Positions 16,306-23,976 of a DNA stretch of 64,000 nt are shown here, piece after piece (positions within the stretch are counted from its first letter, which is position 1; each line of letters begins with the position of its first letter). The stretch comes from Mangrovibacterium marinum (GTDB lineage Bacteria > Bacteroidota > Bacteroidia > Bacteroidales > Prolixibacteraceae). The DNA lies in assembly GCF_003046625.1 (NCBI RefSeq), contig NZ_QAAD01000001.1, positions 248,001 to 312,000 of the forward strand, read 5' to 3'. The notes under the pieces are model-generated. The model saw only the letters and a list, made by a program, of their open reading frames with translations, made no database searches and was not told where the DNA came from. Made by a program: the position numbers and the translations under genes.

Positions 16306-17958
16306 ATGAGGAATTTAGGAATGAATGAAATGGGATTAATTGCTTTGTACAAGCAAGCCTTTGAGACCAACAGCGACTTGCCGCTGTTCTCGGATTACGG
16401 CGGAATAAGCTATACCTACCACGATGCCGCCCGACTAATTTACCAGATCCATGGTTTTTTGGAACAATGCCAAATTGAAGAAGGTGACAAGGTAGCCCTG
16501 CTGGGACGCAACTCGGCACATTGGGCGATCAGCTTTCTGGCAGTTGTCAGCTATGGAGCGGTGGCCGTGCCCATCCTGCCCGACTTTAACCCGGCCGATG
16601 TGCACCACATTGTTCGCCACAGCGAGTCGAAGATCTTGTTTGCCGGCGAGCAGCTGCTCGAAAAGCTGAGCCTGGAGGAAATGCCGGCTCTGAAAGCCGT
16701 TCTCAGCCTGCAACGCATGGATCCAATCTGGGCCGAAAGTGCGCAGATCCTCAACTTTTGGCGCCTGCCCGTGCCCGGCCGGCCACCCTTCAGCAACGAG
16801 CTTTTCATGCCCCGCGAGCTGGCCGACGAGCACATCTGCATGATTTCGTACACCAGCGGCACTTCGGGTTTTACCAAAGGGGTAATGCTGCCCGTGCGCA
16901 GCCTGACGTCGAACATTCGCTTTGCCCGCGAACGACTGCCCCTGAAGCAGGGCGATCAGATGGTATCCTTCCTGCCCATGGCCCACGTGTTTGGGCTGTT
17001 GTTCGAGTTTCTGTTTCCGGCAACCAGCGGCTGCCACATCACCTTTCTCACCAAGCCCCCCACGCCACAAGTCATTGTCAAGGCATTTAAAGAAATCAGG
17101 CCGCACTTAATTTTGTCGGTGCCTCTGATCATCGAAAAAATTTACAACAAGCAGATTCAACCGGCCCTTGAAAAACCCCTGATGAGCTTTCTGCTGAAGG
17201 TTCCCGGCATCCGCGGCTTGCTGTATAAAAAGGTAAGGCAAAAGCTGACTGACACCTTTGGCGGCCGTTTTTACGAGATCGTTATTGGCGGAGCTGCCCT
17301 GAACCGCGAGGTGGAAGATTTCTTCCGCACCATCAAATTTCCCTTCACCATTGGCTACGGCATGACCGAATGCGGGCCCCTGATATCGTACCAGGGCTGG
17401 AACAAAACCCGTCCCCACTCGGCCGGCGTACTGGTGGACCGCATGCAGCTGAAAATCGATTCGGCCGATCCCTTCACCCAGGTAGGCGAGATTATGGTGA
17501 AGGGCGACCACGTGATGGCCGGCTACTACAAAAACCCCGAAGCAACGGCACAGGCCATCGACCAGGATGGCTGGCTGCGCACCGGCGACCTGGGCGTGAC
17601 CGATGCCAACAACTTCATCTACATTCGCGGGCGCAGCAAGAACATGCTGCTGGGCCCCTCGGGACAAAATATTTACCCCGAAGAAATTGAAGCCAAGCTA
17701 AGCAGCTGCCACTTCATTTTAGAATCGGTATTGGTTGAACGCGACGCCAAGCTGGTTGCCCTGGTGTACCCCGACCACGAAAGCCTGGACATACACCATC
17801 AGGATAAAGCCAACGAAATTGCGCGCCTGATGGAAGAATACCGCCTTGCCGTGAACAAGGAGCTGCCCAAATACAGCCAGATTAGCCGCATGGAGCTGGT
17901 GGAAACCGAGTTCGAGAAAACCCCCAAACGAAACATCAAACGGTATTTATACACCTGA
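16306..17958 (+). CDS. AMP-dependent long-chain acyl-CoA synthetase/ligase
   Basis: 550 residues of the ANL adenylate-forming family. Visible motifs are the phosphate loop YTSGTSGFTKGV, the YGMTECGP aromatic/Thr-Glu motif, the TGDLG aspartate, the hinge RGRSKNMLLGPSGQNIYPEEIE and the C-terminal catalytic Lys in TPKRNIKRYL. It activates a carboxylic acid, probably a fatty acid, to acyl-AMP and then acyl-CoA; chain length preference is not visible. It is not tightly linked to either neighbour. An in-frame ATG at 16321 is an alternative start. A terminator follows. Confidence 0.92.
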   Translation: MRNLGMNEMGLIALYKQAFETNSDLPLFSDYGGISYTYHDAARLIYQIHGFLEQCQIEEGDKVALLGRNSAHWAISFLAVVSYGAVAVPILPDFNPADVHHIVRHSESKILFAGEQLLEKLSLEEMPALKAVLSLQRMDPIWAESAQILNFWRLPVPGRPPFSNELFMPRELADEHICMISYTSGTSGFTKGVMLPVRSLTSNIRFARERLPLKQGDQMVSFLPMAHVFGLLFEFLFPATSGCHITFLTKPPTPQVIVKAFKEIRPHLILSVPLIIEKIYNKQIQPALEKPLMSFLLKVPGIRGLLYKKVRQKLTDTFGGRFYEIVIGGAALNREVEDFFRTIKFPFTIGYGMTECGPLISYQGWNKTRPHSAGVLVDRMQLKIDSADPFTQVGEIMVKGDHVMAGYYKNPEATAQAIDQDGWLRTGDLGVTDANNFIYIRGRSKNMLLGPSGQNIYPEEIEAKLSSCHFILESVLVERDAKLVALVYPDHESLDIHHQDKANEIARLMEEYRLAVNKELPKYSQISRMELVETEFEKTPKRNIKRYLYT

Positions 17959-17965
17959 TAAGCCG

Positions 17966-17999
17966 AAGCGATAGAAAAGTCTGTCGCTTTTTTTATTTT
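17966..17999 (+). terminator. Terminator overlapping the promoter of rimM
   Basis: AAGCGATAG pairs with CTGTCGCTT (one G-T pair), followed by a T-rich tail that merges into the TATTTTTG element at 17994. Confidence 0.75.
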
Positions 18000-18001
18000 T
18001 G
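17994..18001 (+). promoter_or_regulatory. TAnnTTTG promoter element 5 nt before rimM
   Basis: TATTTTTG ends 5 nt before the ATG at 18007. Transcription from it would start at or next to the start codon. Confidence 0.4.
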
Positions 18002-18006
18002 CTTTT

Positions 18007-18537
18007 ATGGAAACAATACCGAAAGACGACTGCATTAAAATTGGCTACCTGCAAAAGCCACATGGCATTAAAGGCGAGGTGACCCTTCAGCTGGAAGCCG
18101 GATACGACCTGAGCCTGGAAGAAATGCCCACCATCTTCCTCGAAATCGATGGTTTGCTGGTGCCTTTCTTCCTGCGCGAAGAAGGACTGCGCTTCCGCTC
18201 GGCCGAAACGGCTTTACTGCACTTCGACTGGATTGACAACGAAGAACAGGCCCGCAAAATATGCGGCACATCGGTCTACATTGCCCGCGAGGATTTCATC
18301 GCCGATCAGGAAGACCTGTCGCTGCACCAACTGGTGGGCTACACCTTGTTCGACAGCAACAAAGGGCGCATTGGCAAAATCCTGCAAGTGGACGACTATG
18401 CCGGCAACCTGCTTTTTACCGTGGAGTACGGCCAGCAGGAAGTAATGATCCCCTTCAGCGAAGACTTTCTGACCCGTTTCGACGAGGAAGCCTGCGAAAT
18501 TGAAATGGAATGCCCCGAAGGTATTTTTGATCTGTAA
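18007..18537 (+). CDS. rimM: Ribosome maturation factor RimM
   Basis: 176 residues, the normal length. The N-terminal RimM beta-barrel opens with IGYLQKPHGIKGEV, the family hallmark (G-x-x-x-x-x-H-G-x-x-G), and the C-terminal PRC-barrel carries VGYTLFDSNKGRIGKI and MIPFSEDFL. RimM binds ribosomal protein S19 and assists 30S head assembly. It stands apart from rpsP and trmD, its usual operon partners, which are not in this window. Confidence 0.95.
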   Translation: METIPKDDCIKIGYLQKPHGIKGEVTLQLEAGYDLSLEEMPTIFLEIDGLLVPFFLREEGLRFRSAETALLHFDWIDNEEQARKICGTSVYIAREDFIADQEDLSLHQLVGYTLFDSNKGRIGKILQVDDYAGNLLFTVEYGQQEVMIPFSEDFLTRFDEEACEIEMECPEGIFDL

Positions 18538-18630
18538 GGACTGTCGCCGGTGCAACATTTGCGGCAGTGGTGCGTCTTTCGAAACAAACAATTCTTTTTT
18601 TCACACCGAAAACAAGCAAAATTGAAAACC

Positions 18631-19335
18631 ATGAAAACAATGATGACATGCCTCCTGATGGCGCTGATGCTCCTGACAGGAAACTACGCTCAGGCCGACA
18701 ACCAGAGCCGCGAGCTGGAAGCTTTTTCAGAAATTAACCTGCGTGTTGATGCCAAGCTGCATCTGGAACAGGGCGACAAACAATCGGTTGAGATTGTGGC
18801 CAAAGGATCGACCCTGGACGAGTTGGTGACCGAAGTGAAAAACCGCGAGCTGGTAATCCGCTTCAAAACCAAAAACCTGCTGTGGAAAGATTTTGAAACC
18901 GGCAAGATTGAAATCTTCATCACCGTGCCCGACATTACAGCCCTGACCGTGTCCGGATCGGGCGATATTGACAACGACGGCCCGCTGGAAGCGCGCATCC
19001 TAAGCCTCACCTTAAGCGGTAGCGGCAGCATTAAACTCGACGATTTGAAATCGGAACGCGTGAAAGCCATCATCTCGGGCAGCGGCAATATGGAACTGGC
19101 CGGCAACAGCGAGGCCGAAGACCTGAGCATTAACATTAGCGGCTCGGGCGGCTTTCGGGGAACCCATTTTGAGAGCCGCGACGTTACCGTGCGTGTTTCC
19201 GGATCGGGCAATGCTTACATTCATTGCACCAACAGCCTGATAGCCCGCGTGCTGGGCTCGGGAAGTATTTATTATGAAGGAAACCCGCGCATCGATCAGT
19301 CGATTGGCGGATCGGGACAGGTGAAAGAACTGTAA
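18631..19335 (+). CDS. Secreted DUF2807 (GIN domain) protein
   Basis: 234 residues; the start at 18631 begins a signal peptide (MKTMMTCLLMALMLLTG, ending near NYAQA). The mature protein is a series of beta strands with the recurring SGSGxI/SGSGN motif (VSGSGDID, LSGSGSIK, ISGSGNME, ISGSGGF, VSGSGNAY), diagnostic of the head-domain DUF2807 beta-helix of Bacteroidota, and a conserved entry segment FSEINLRVDAKLHLEQGD. Location is periplasmic or surface. The function is unsettled; auto-transporter adhesin head domain is the usual label. Confidence 0.92.
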   Translation: MKTMMTCLLMALMLLTGNYAQADNQSRELEAFSEINLRVDAKLHLEQGDKQSVEIVAKGSTLDELVTEVKNRELVIRFKTKNLLWKDFETGKIEIFITVPDITALTVSGSGDIDNDGPLEARILSLTLSGSGSIKLDDLKSERVKAIISGSGNMELAGNSEAEDLSINISGSGGFRGTHFESRDVTVRVSGSGNAYIHCTNSLIARVLGSGSIYYEGNPRIDQSIGGSGQVKEL

Positions 19336-19446
19336 ACCGGCCTGCTGCAACAAACGCAGCGCTGAACGGCACCAACAACCGGGCTTTTCAACTTACAACT
19401 ACGCAGCCGAAAATGATTCAACCGCAGTTGCGACCAACAAAACCGC

Positions 19447-19580
19447 GCGGTTTTGTGAAAATCAGCCGCGGTTCTGCCAAAATTGACTGCGGTTCTATCA
19501 AAATTGAGTGCGGTTTTGTCAAAAGTTGATGCGTTTTTGTGAAAATTGACTGCGGTTCTGCGAAAATCAGCCGCGGCGGC
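19447..19580 (+). repeat. 21-bp tandem repeat array
   Basis: Units begin with GCGG (or a one-base variant) at 19447, 19468, 19489, 19510, 19531, 19552 and 19573, an exact 21-bp period. A typical unit is GCGGTTCTGCCAAAATTGACT-like. Because 21 is a multiple of three, the minus strand gives an apparent 7-residue peptide repeat, which I regard as incidental. Confidence 0.85.
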
Positions 19581-19605
19581 ATCATTTCCGCTTGCACCTT
19601 CCAAC

Positions 19606-19643
19606 AAAAACGACACGGAGCCATGAACGCTTCGTGTCGTTTT
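19606..19643 (+). terminator. Bidirectional terminator between convergent genes
   Basis: AAAAACGACACGGAG pairs with CTTCGTGTCGTTTT, with A and T runs on either side. It separates the DUF2807 gene from the convergent TsaC-type gene. Confidence 0.8.
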
Positions 19644-19679
19644 AGATTCAAATTCAGCCTTTTACCGAAAAGCAGGAGC

Positions 19680-20243
19680 CTATTCGCGAATAATTTTGAT
19701 TTCGCCACCAACACCCAGCTTAATGATGCTGGAAGGGCTGGCCGGGGCAACATCGTCCTGGCGGTACTCCACAACATAGTCCACCGCTTGCTTAATCTCG
19801 TCGCTCACCTCGGCAAAAGTTGCCGGCGCGGGCTGGCCACTCAGGTTGGCCGAGGTAGAGACAATGGGCTTGCGGAAGCGCTGAATAAGCTGCTGGCTAA
19901 AGCGCTCGGTGGTTAGCCGGATGCCCACCGAGCCATCGTCGGCCAGCAGGTTGGGCGCCAAATTTTTTGCCCCCGGATAAATGATGGTCATCGGCTTATC
20001 GGTCACCTCAATTAAGCTGTAAGCGATCTCGGGCACCTCGTTCATATAGCGTTCCAACAGGTTGATGTTCTCCATCAGCACCAACATACTTTTCGAGTCG
20101 GCCCGCTTTTTAATGTCGTACACCCGTTTCACGGCTTCCTCGTTGGTGGCATCGCAGCCAATTCCCCAGATGGTATCGGTGGGGTACAAAATCACCCCTC
20201 CTTGTTGCAGCACTTCCAGTGCTTTTTTAATATCCTCGTGCAT
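19680..20243 (-). CDS. L-threonylcarbamoyladenylate synthase (TsaC/Sua5/YrdC family)
   Basis: 187 residues, the single-domain short form without the Sua5 C-terminal domain. The YrdC signature reads GGVILYPTDTIWGIGCDA, followed by KRADSKSMLVLM and PMTIIYPGA; the later VGIRLTT and STSANLSG are the nucleotide and carbamoyl pocket motifs. It makes the threonylcarbamoyl-AMP used for the t6A37 modification of tRNAs reading ANN codons. The glycosyltransferase gene upstream ends 1 nt before its start, so the two are co-transcribed. Confidence 0.95.
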   Translation of the reverse strand: MHEDIKKALEVLQQGGVILYPTDTIWGIGCDATNEEAVKRVYDIKKRADSKSMLVLMENINLLERYMNEVPEIAYSLIEVTDKPMTIIYPGAKNLAPNLLADDGSVGIRLTTERFSQQLIQRFRKPIVSTSANLSGQPAPATFAEVSDEIKQAVDYVVEYRQDDVAPASPSSIIKLGVGGEIKIIRE

Positions 20244-20244
20244 G

Positions 20245-21363
20245 TTATAATGATTGATAAATTCGCATTAAATCGTCGGCATAACGCTCGGGGCGGAAAC
20301 GTTCGGCATTTTCGTGGCCCAGTGCAATTTTCTGTTCGCGTTGGTTGGCGTTGTTCAGCAGGCTCATCAGCCCGTATCCAATCGATTCGGGGTCGAAGGG
20401 ATCGACATAAGTTGCGGCCTGTGCGCCAACCTCGGGCATGGAGCTAAGCCATGCGGTCACGACGGGGCAGCCACAAGCCTGCGCCTCGGCAACGGGCAGG
20501 CCAAAACCCTCGAACTGCGACACAAAAACACAGAGATGCGCCAGCTGGTAAAGATGCGCCAGATCCTGCATGGGCACATACTGCAAAAAAATCAGCTGAT
20601 CTTTCAGTTCGGCCACCAGCTCCTTCAACTCCTTCATGTAATTGGTCATTTTCCCCACAACAACAACCGGCATGTCGATTTTCTGTTCCAGAATGGCCTT
20701 CAACACATTGGCCTGATTTTTCCGTTTCTCCAACGTTCCGGGAATCAGGATAAACTCGCCGGGCAGGCGATATTTCTCGCGCGTGGCGGCCAAAGCTTCT
20801 TCCGCCGATTTCTCGAAAAACAGCGGGTTGATGGACTGGTACAGCACTTCAATCTTCGACTCGTCAACGCCCATATAGTGCATCAAATCGTCCTTGGTTT
20901 GCTCGCTGATGGCAATAATTTTATCGGCAACGCGCGCGGAATGCTTGTACTTGCGGTAGTAGATGCGCCGATCGGCAGCCCGGTAATACTTGGGGTAGCG
21001 CAGAATGATCAGGTCGTGAAAAGTAACCACCGAGCGGATGCCGGCTTTTTCGAGGCCAACAGGCAGCTCGTGGCTTAAGCCGTGGAACAGGTCGAGGCCC
21101 ATTTTTTGCGACAGCTCGGTCACTTTGTAGCTCCGCCACACCGGCTTCACGCTTTTCCACCATTGCCCCTGCGGAGCGATAGTCACCATCGGATCGGGCG
21201 CGGTAAACAAACCGGCTTTTACCGAGGGCGTGAACAGATAATAATCGTTGCCGGGATAAGAAGCCTGCAAAGCCTGAATGGTATTGCGGCTGTAACTACC
21301 CAGCCCGGTAGGGTTCATAAAAGCGCGTTTGGCATCGAAGCCGATCTTCAGCAGTTTGGTCAT
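20245..21363 (-). CDS. GT4-family glycosyltransferase
   Basis: 372 residues from MTKLLKIGFDAKRAFMNPTG; codons further upstream do not add homologous sequence. A GT-B fold is indicated by the N-terminal Gly-rich loop (NPTGLGSYSR) and the C-terminal EGFGLPVAEAQACGCPVV, the EX7E motif of retaining GT4 enzymes. FILIPGTLEKRKN and FLQYVPMQDLAHLY match the nucleotide-sugar domain. Acceptor and donor are unknown. It is a cytoplasmic enzyme, probably for a cell-surface glycan, and is co-transcribed with the downstream TsaC-type gene. Confidence 0.92.
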   Translation of the reverse strand: MTKLLKIGFDAKRAFMNPTGLGSYSRNTIQALQASYPGNDYYLFTPSVKAGLFTAPDPMVTIAPQGQWWKSVKPVWRSYKVTELSQKMGLDLFHGLSHELPVGLEKAGIRSVVTFHDLIILRYPKYYRAADRRIYYRKYKHSARVADKIIAISEQTKDDLMHYMGVDESKIEVLYQSINPLFFEKSAEEALAATREKYRLPGEFILIPGTLEKRKNQANVLKAILEQKIDMPVVVVGKMTNYMKELKELVAELKDQLIFLQYVPMQDLAHLYQLAHLCVFVSQFEGFGLPVAEAQACGCPVVTAWLSSMPEVGAQAATYVDPFDPESIGYGLMSLLNNANQREQKIALGHENAERFRPERYADDLMRIYQSL

Positions 21364-21368
21364 AAACC

Positions 21369-21376
21369 CAAAGGTA
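21369..21376 (-). promoter_or_regulatory. TAnnTTTG promoter element 5 nt before the glycosyltransferase gene
   Basis: Minus strand TACCTTTG; only five bases separate it from the ATG at 21363. Confidence 0.45.
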
Positions 21377-21461
21377 CAAAAAAGCGCAAACGCTTGGTTG
21401 AAGAGCGAAAAAAACCGGAAATTCACATTCCCGGCTCTCTCGTAATTTATTTTGATCTTAG

Positions 21462-22733
21462 CTATTCAAAGTCTTTCAAACCACCGAAATCGAGGGTTGC
21501 AAAGTAGTCTTCCAAGGTCTCTGCCCGGCGGATTTGCACCACCTCGCCGTTTTCGCGCAGCAACAACTCGGCCGAGCGCAGCTTACCGTTGTAATTAAAG
21601 CCCATGGAGTGACCGTGTGCACCGGTATCGTGCAGCACCACCAGGTCGCCCGGTTCAACTTCGGGTAACAAGCGGTTAATGGCAAACTTATCGTTGTTTT
21701 CGCACAGCGAGCCGGTAACATCGTAAAGGGTATTGCAGCTGCTTTTTTCTTTTCCCAACACCGTAATATGGTGGTAGGCACCATACAACGCGGGGCGCAT
21801 CAGGTTGGCCATACAGCTGTCGAGCCCGGCATATTTCTTATAGGTTTCTTTAATGTGCAGCACCTCCGACACCAGGTATCCGTAAGGCCCGGTGATGGCA
21901 CGGCCCGACTCGAAGAAAATCTTCAGCGGATCCAGCCCGTTGGCCACAATGTATTTTTCGTAGCGTTCCCGAATGCCGTCGCTCACAATTTTCAGGTCGA
22001 CGGGCTTGTGTTCGTTTTTGTACGGAATGCCGATACCGCCACCCAGGTTGGCAAACTCGAAGCGAATGCCCAGTTCTTTGGACAAATCAACGATGGTATC
22101 GAAAATAATGTCGGCGGTTTCCACAAAATAATGGGCATCCAGCTCGTTGGAAGCCACCATGGTGTGAATACCGAAACGTTTTACGCCTTTAGCAGCCAAG
22201 CGCTTGTACCCTTCGAACAATTGGTCGCGGGTGAAGCCATATTTTGAATCTTCCGGATTACCAATGATGATGTTACCCTCTTTGAGCGCTCCCGGGTTGT
22301 AGCGGAAGCAAACCAACTCGGGAATACCGGCGTGTTGCTCCAGATAGTCGATGTGCTTAATATCGTCGAGGTTGATGATGGCACCCAACTCCATGGCTTT
22401 CTGAAATTCGTAAGCCGGCGTATCGTTCGAGGTGAACATGATTTCCTCGCCACGCATGCCCAAACGTTCAGCCAGCACCAACTCGGCCATTGAGCTACAG
22501 TCGATGCCGAAATTTTCCTGGCGCAAAAGCTTCATCAGGTAAGGGTTCGGAGCGGCTTTAATGGCGTAATATTCCTTGAAGCCTTCGTTCCACGCAAACG
22601 ACTCGTTGAAATAACGCGCATAGTCCATCATCGCCTTTTCATCGTAAATGTGAAACGGCGTTGGGTGACTTTCAATGACTTTCTCAATCTGTTCTTTGGT
22701 AAAGGGTAATTTTTTCCCAATCATATTCTTCAC
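21462..22733 (-). CDS. lysA: Diaminopimelate decarboxylase
   Basis: 423 residues, a fold-type III PLP enzyme. The PLP lysine lies in YYAIKAAPNPYLMKLL, the glycine-rich phosphate cradle in NLGGGIGIPY, ESGRAITGPYGYLVSEV follows, and the catalytic Cys of the second half lies in TGSLCENNDKFA. It removes CO2 from meso-diaminopimelate to give lysine. This longer type is common in Bacteroidota; carboxynorspermidine decarboxylase is the main alternative, but GSLCE and the DapF-like gene next door favour lysine biosynthesis. A TATCTTTG element lies about 53 nt before the start. Confidence 0.9.
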   Translation of the reverse strand: MKNMIGKKLPFTKEQIEKVIESHPTPFHIYDEKAMMDYARYFNESFAWNEGFKEYYAIKAAPNPYLMKLLRQENFGIDCSSMAELVLAERLGMRGEEIMFTSNDTPAYEFQKAMELGAIINLDDIKHIDYLEQHAGIPELVCFRYNPGALKEGNIIIGNPEDSKYGFTRDQLFEGYKRLAAKGVKRFGIHTMVASNELDAHYFVETADIIFDTIVDLSKELGIRFEFANLGGGIGIPYKNEHKPVDLKIVSDGIRERYEKYIVANGLDPLKIFFESGRAITGPYGYLVSEVLHIKETYKKYAGLDSCMANLMRPALYGAYHHITVLGKEKSSCNTLYDVTGSLCENNDKFAINRLLPEVEPGDLVVLHDTGAHGHSMGFNYNGKLRSAELLLRENGEVVQIRRAETLEDYFATLDFGGLKDFE

Positions 22734-22786
22734 TGTTTAATCTGTTTTTCAGGCTCGTAAACCGAACTGCATTCAAAATAGAGCTA

Positions 22787-22794
22787 CAAAGATA
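22787..22794 (-). promoter_or_regulatory. TAnnTTTG promoter element of lysA
   Basis: Minus strand TATCTTTG, 53 nt before the start codon at 22733. Confidence 0.45.
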
Positions 22795-22921
22795 TCAATA
22801 AATCAGTGGTTCTGCTTTCAATCCAATCCTGCAGCTGGTAAATCCCGAATGATTTGACAAATATTTAGCGTTTTTGTTCAGCCGCTGATGCAATTCTCTA
22901 AACAAGCTGCGAAAATATATT

Positions 22922-23011
22922 TTAGCGAGGGCTTCACTAAAGAATAGCGAGGGTTTCACTTCAAGTGAAGCCCTCGCTAACAAGTGAAACCCTCGCTAAA
23001 AGCCCTCGCTA
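22922..23011. repeat. Cluster of GAGGG-TTTCACT hairpins (TAGCG/CGCTA arm version)
   Basis: TAGCGAGGGCTTCACT, TAGCGAGGGTTTCACTT, AGTGAAGCCCTCGCTA, AGTGAAACCCTCGCTA and AGCCCTCGCTA follow one another. They can form strong hairpins, the central one being 17 bp including G-T pairs. Variants with ATTG/CAAT outer arms occur at 51.8 and 53.5 kb. The rest of the lysA-dapF gap (22734-23033) holds only the lysA promoter. The cluster lies just past the stop of the dapF-like gene and may terminate it. Confidence 0.8.
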
Positions 23012-23033
23012 AAATATCGTAGGCATTTTCTTT

Positions 23034-23900
23034 TTATCCAATTAGCTCGCTCAGCAGCTCGTCGCTCAACACGCCCGAGCAGATCTCGCGCACTTCGCCG
23101 GTCATCCGGATTTGCCAGTCCGGATCAACCTCCAGCTTCAATTCGCCGCCGGGCATTCTTAGTGTTAGCTTGCGGTTGGTCAGTCCTTTCTTCACCATGA
23201 TGGCAGCTACCGCACTCGACGAACTGCCCGAGGCCAGGGTCCAACCGGCACCGCGCTCCCAGATCAGGATCTCCACCAAATCGGGCGAAATCACTTTGGC
23301 AAACTGCACATTGATGCGGTTCGGAAATTTCGGGTGGTTTTCAATCTGACTTCCGTATTGCATGATCTCGTCCACCACCAGCTCGTCTTTGAGAACAACG
23401 CAGTGCGGATTACCAACCGACACGCAGTTAATCTTGTAGCTCACCTCGTCCAATTCCAAAAGATCATCTAAACATTCCGGGAGTTCACTCTTCACCGGCA
23501 CCTTTTCCGACTCAAAAATGGCAGCACCCATATCAACTTTAATGGTCCGGGCTTTGGCGTTTTCCTGCTGAATAACGGCGGCCTGCACCACGCCCCCAAG
23601 GGTATCAATCGAAAACGAGGTGTTTGTCGTATAGCCGTAATCGAACAGGAACTTGGCAAAAATGCGCAAGCCGTTGCCGCTTTTCTCGGCTTCCGAGCCA
23701 TCGGGGTTCAAAATGCGCAGGCCAAAATCAGCCTTGTCGCTATCAACCAGCACCAAAATACCATCGGAGCCAATGCCATAGTGGACATCGCAAATCAGCT
23801 GAATATTTTTCTCGGTGAATTCGAAATCGACCTTGTGGCTATCCATCACAATGTAGTCGTTACCCAAGCCGTGCGACTTGACGAAAAAGTTGTTGTTCAT
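23034..23900 (-). CDS. Diaminopimelate epimerase homologue lacking both catalytic cysteines
   Basis: 288 residues with the DapF double barrel: KSHGLGNDYIVMDS at the start, YGIGSDGILVL, NPDGSEAEKSGNGLR, SVGNPHCVVL and the late ERGAGWTLASGS. In genuine DapF the two bases are Cys in CGNG and in ACGSG. Here both positions are Ser (S74 and S224), confirmed in the nucleotide sequence (for the second, TCG instead of TGC). The substrate-binding Asn, Glu and Arg motifs remain. It may have altered chemistry, such as a dehydratase or another epimerase, or represent a Ser-type subfamily. Near lysA, on the same strand, it would be named dapF by context alone. Confidence 0.9.
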   Translation of the reverse strand: MNNNFFVKSHGLGNDYIVMDSHKVDFEFTEKNIQLICDVHYGIGSDGILVLVDSDKADFGLRILNPDGSEAEKSGNGLRIFAKFLFDYGYTTNTSFSIDTLGGVVQAAVIQQENAKARTIKVDMGAAIFESEKVPVKSELPECLDDLLELDEVSYKINCVSVGNPHCVVLKDELVVDEIMQYGSQIENHPKFPNRINVQFAKVISPDLVEILIWERGAGWTLASGSSSSAVAAIMVKKGLTNRKLTLRMPGGELKLEVDPDWQIRMTGEVREICSGVLSDELLSELIG

Positions 23901-23925
23901 AGGAATCAGATTGAATTGTTTTCAA

Positions 23926-23933
23926 CAAAAATA
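23926..23933 (-). promoter_or_regulatory. TAnnTTTG promoter element of the dapF-like gene
   Basis: Minus strand TATTTTTG, 25 nt before the start codon at 23900. Confidence 0.45.
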
Positions 23934-23976
23934 AGCGATTTTGGCACTTTTGCCGATCATCAGAAGATGAAATATA

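Noticed and set aside
19296-19616. Open frame on the minus strand with seven-residue repeats
   Set aside because: The pattern arises because the 21-bp tandem repeat is a multiple of three; no start signal, signal peptide or homology is apparent.
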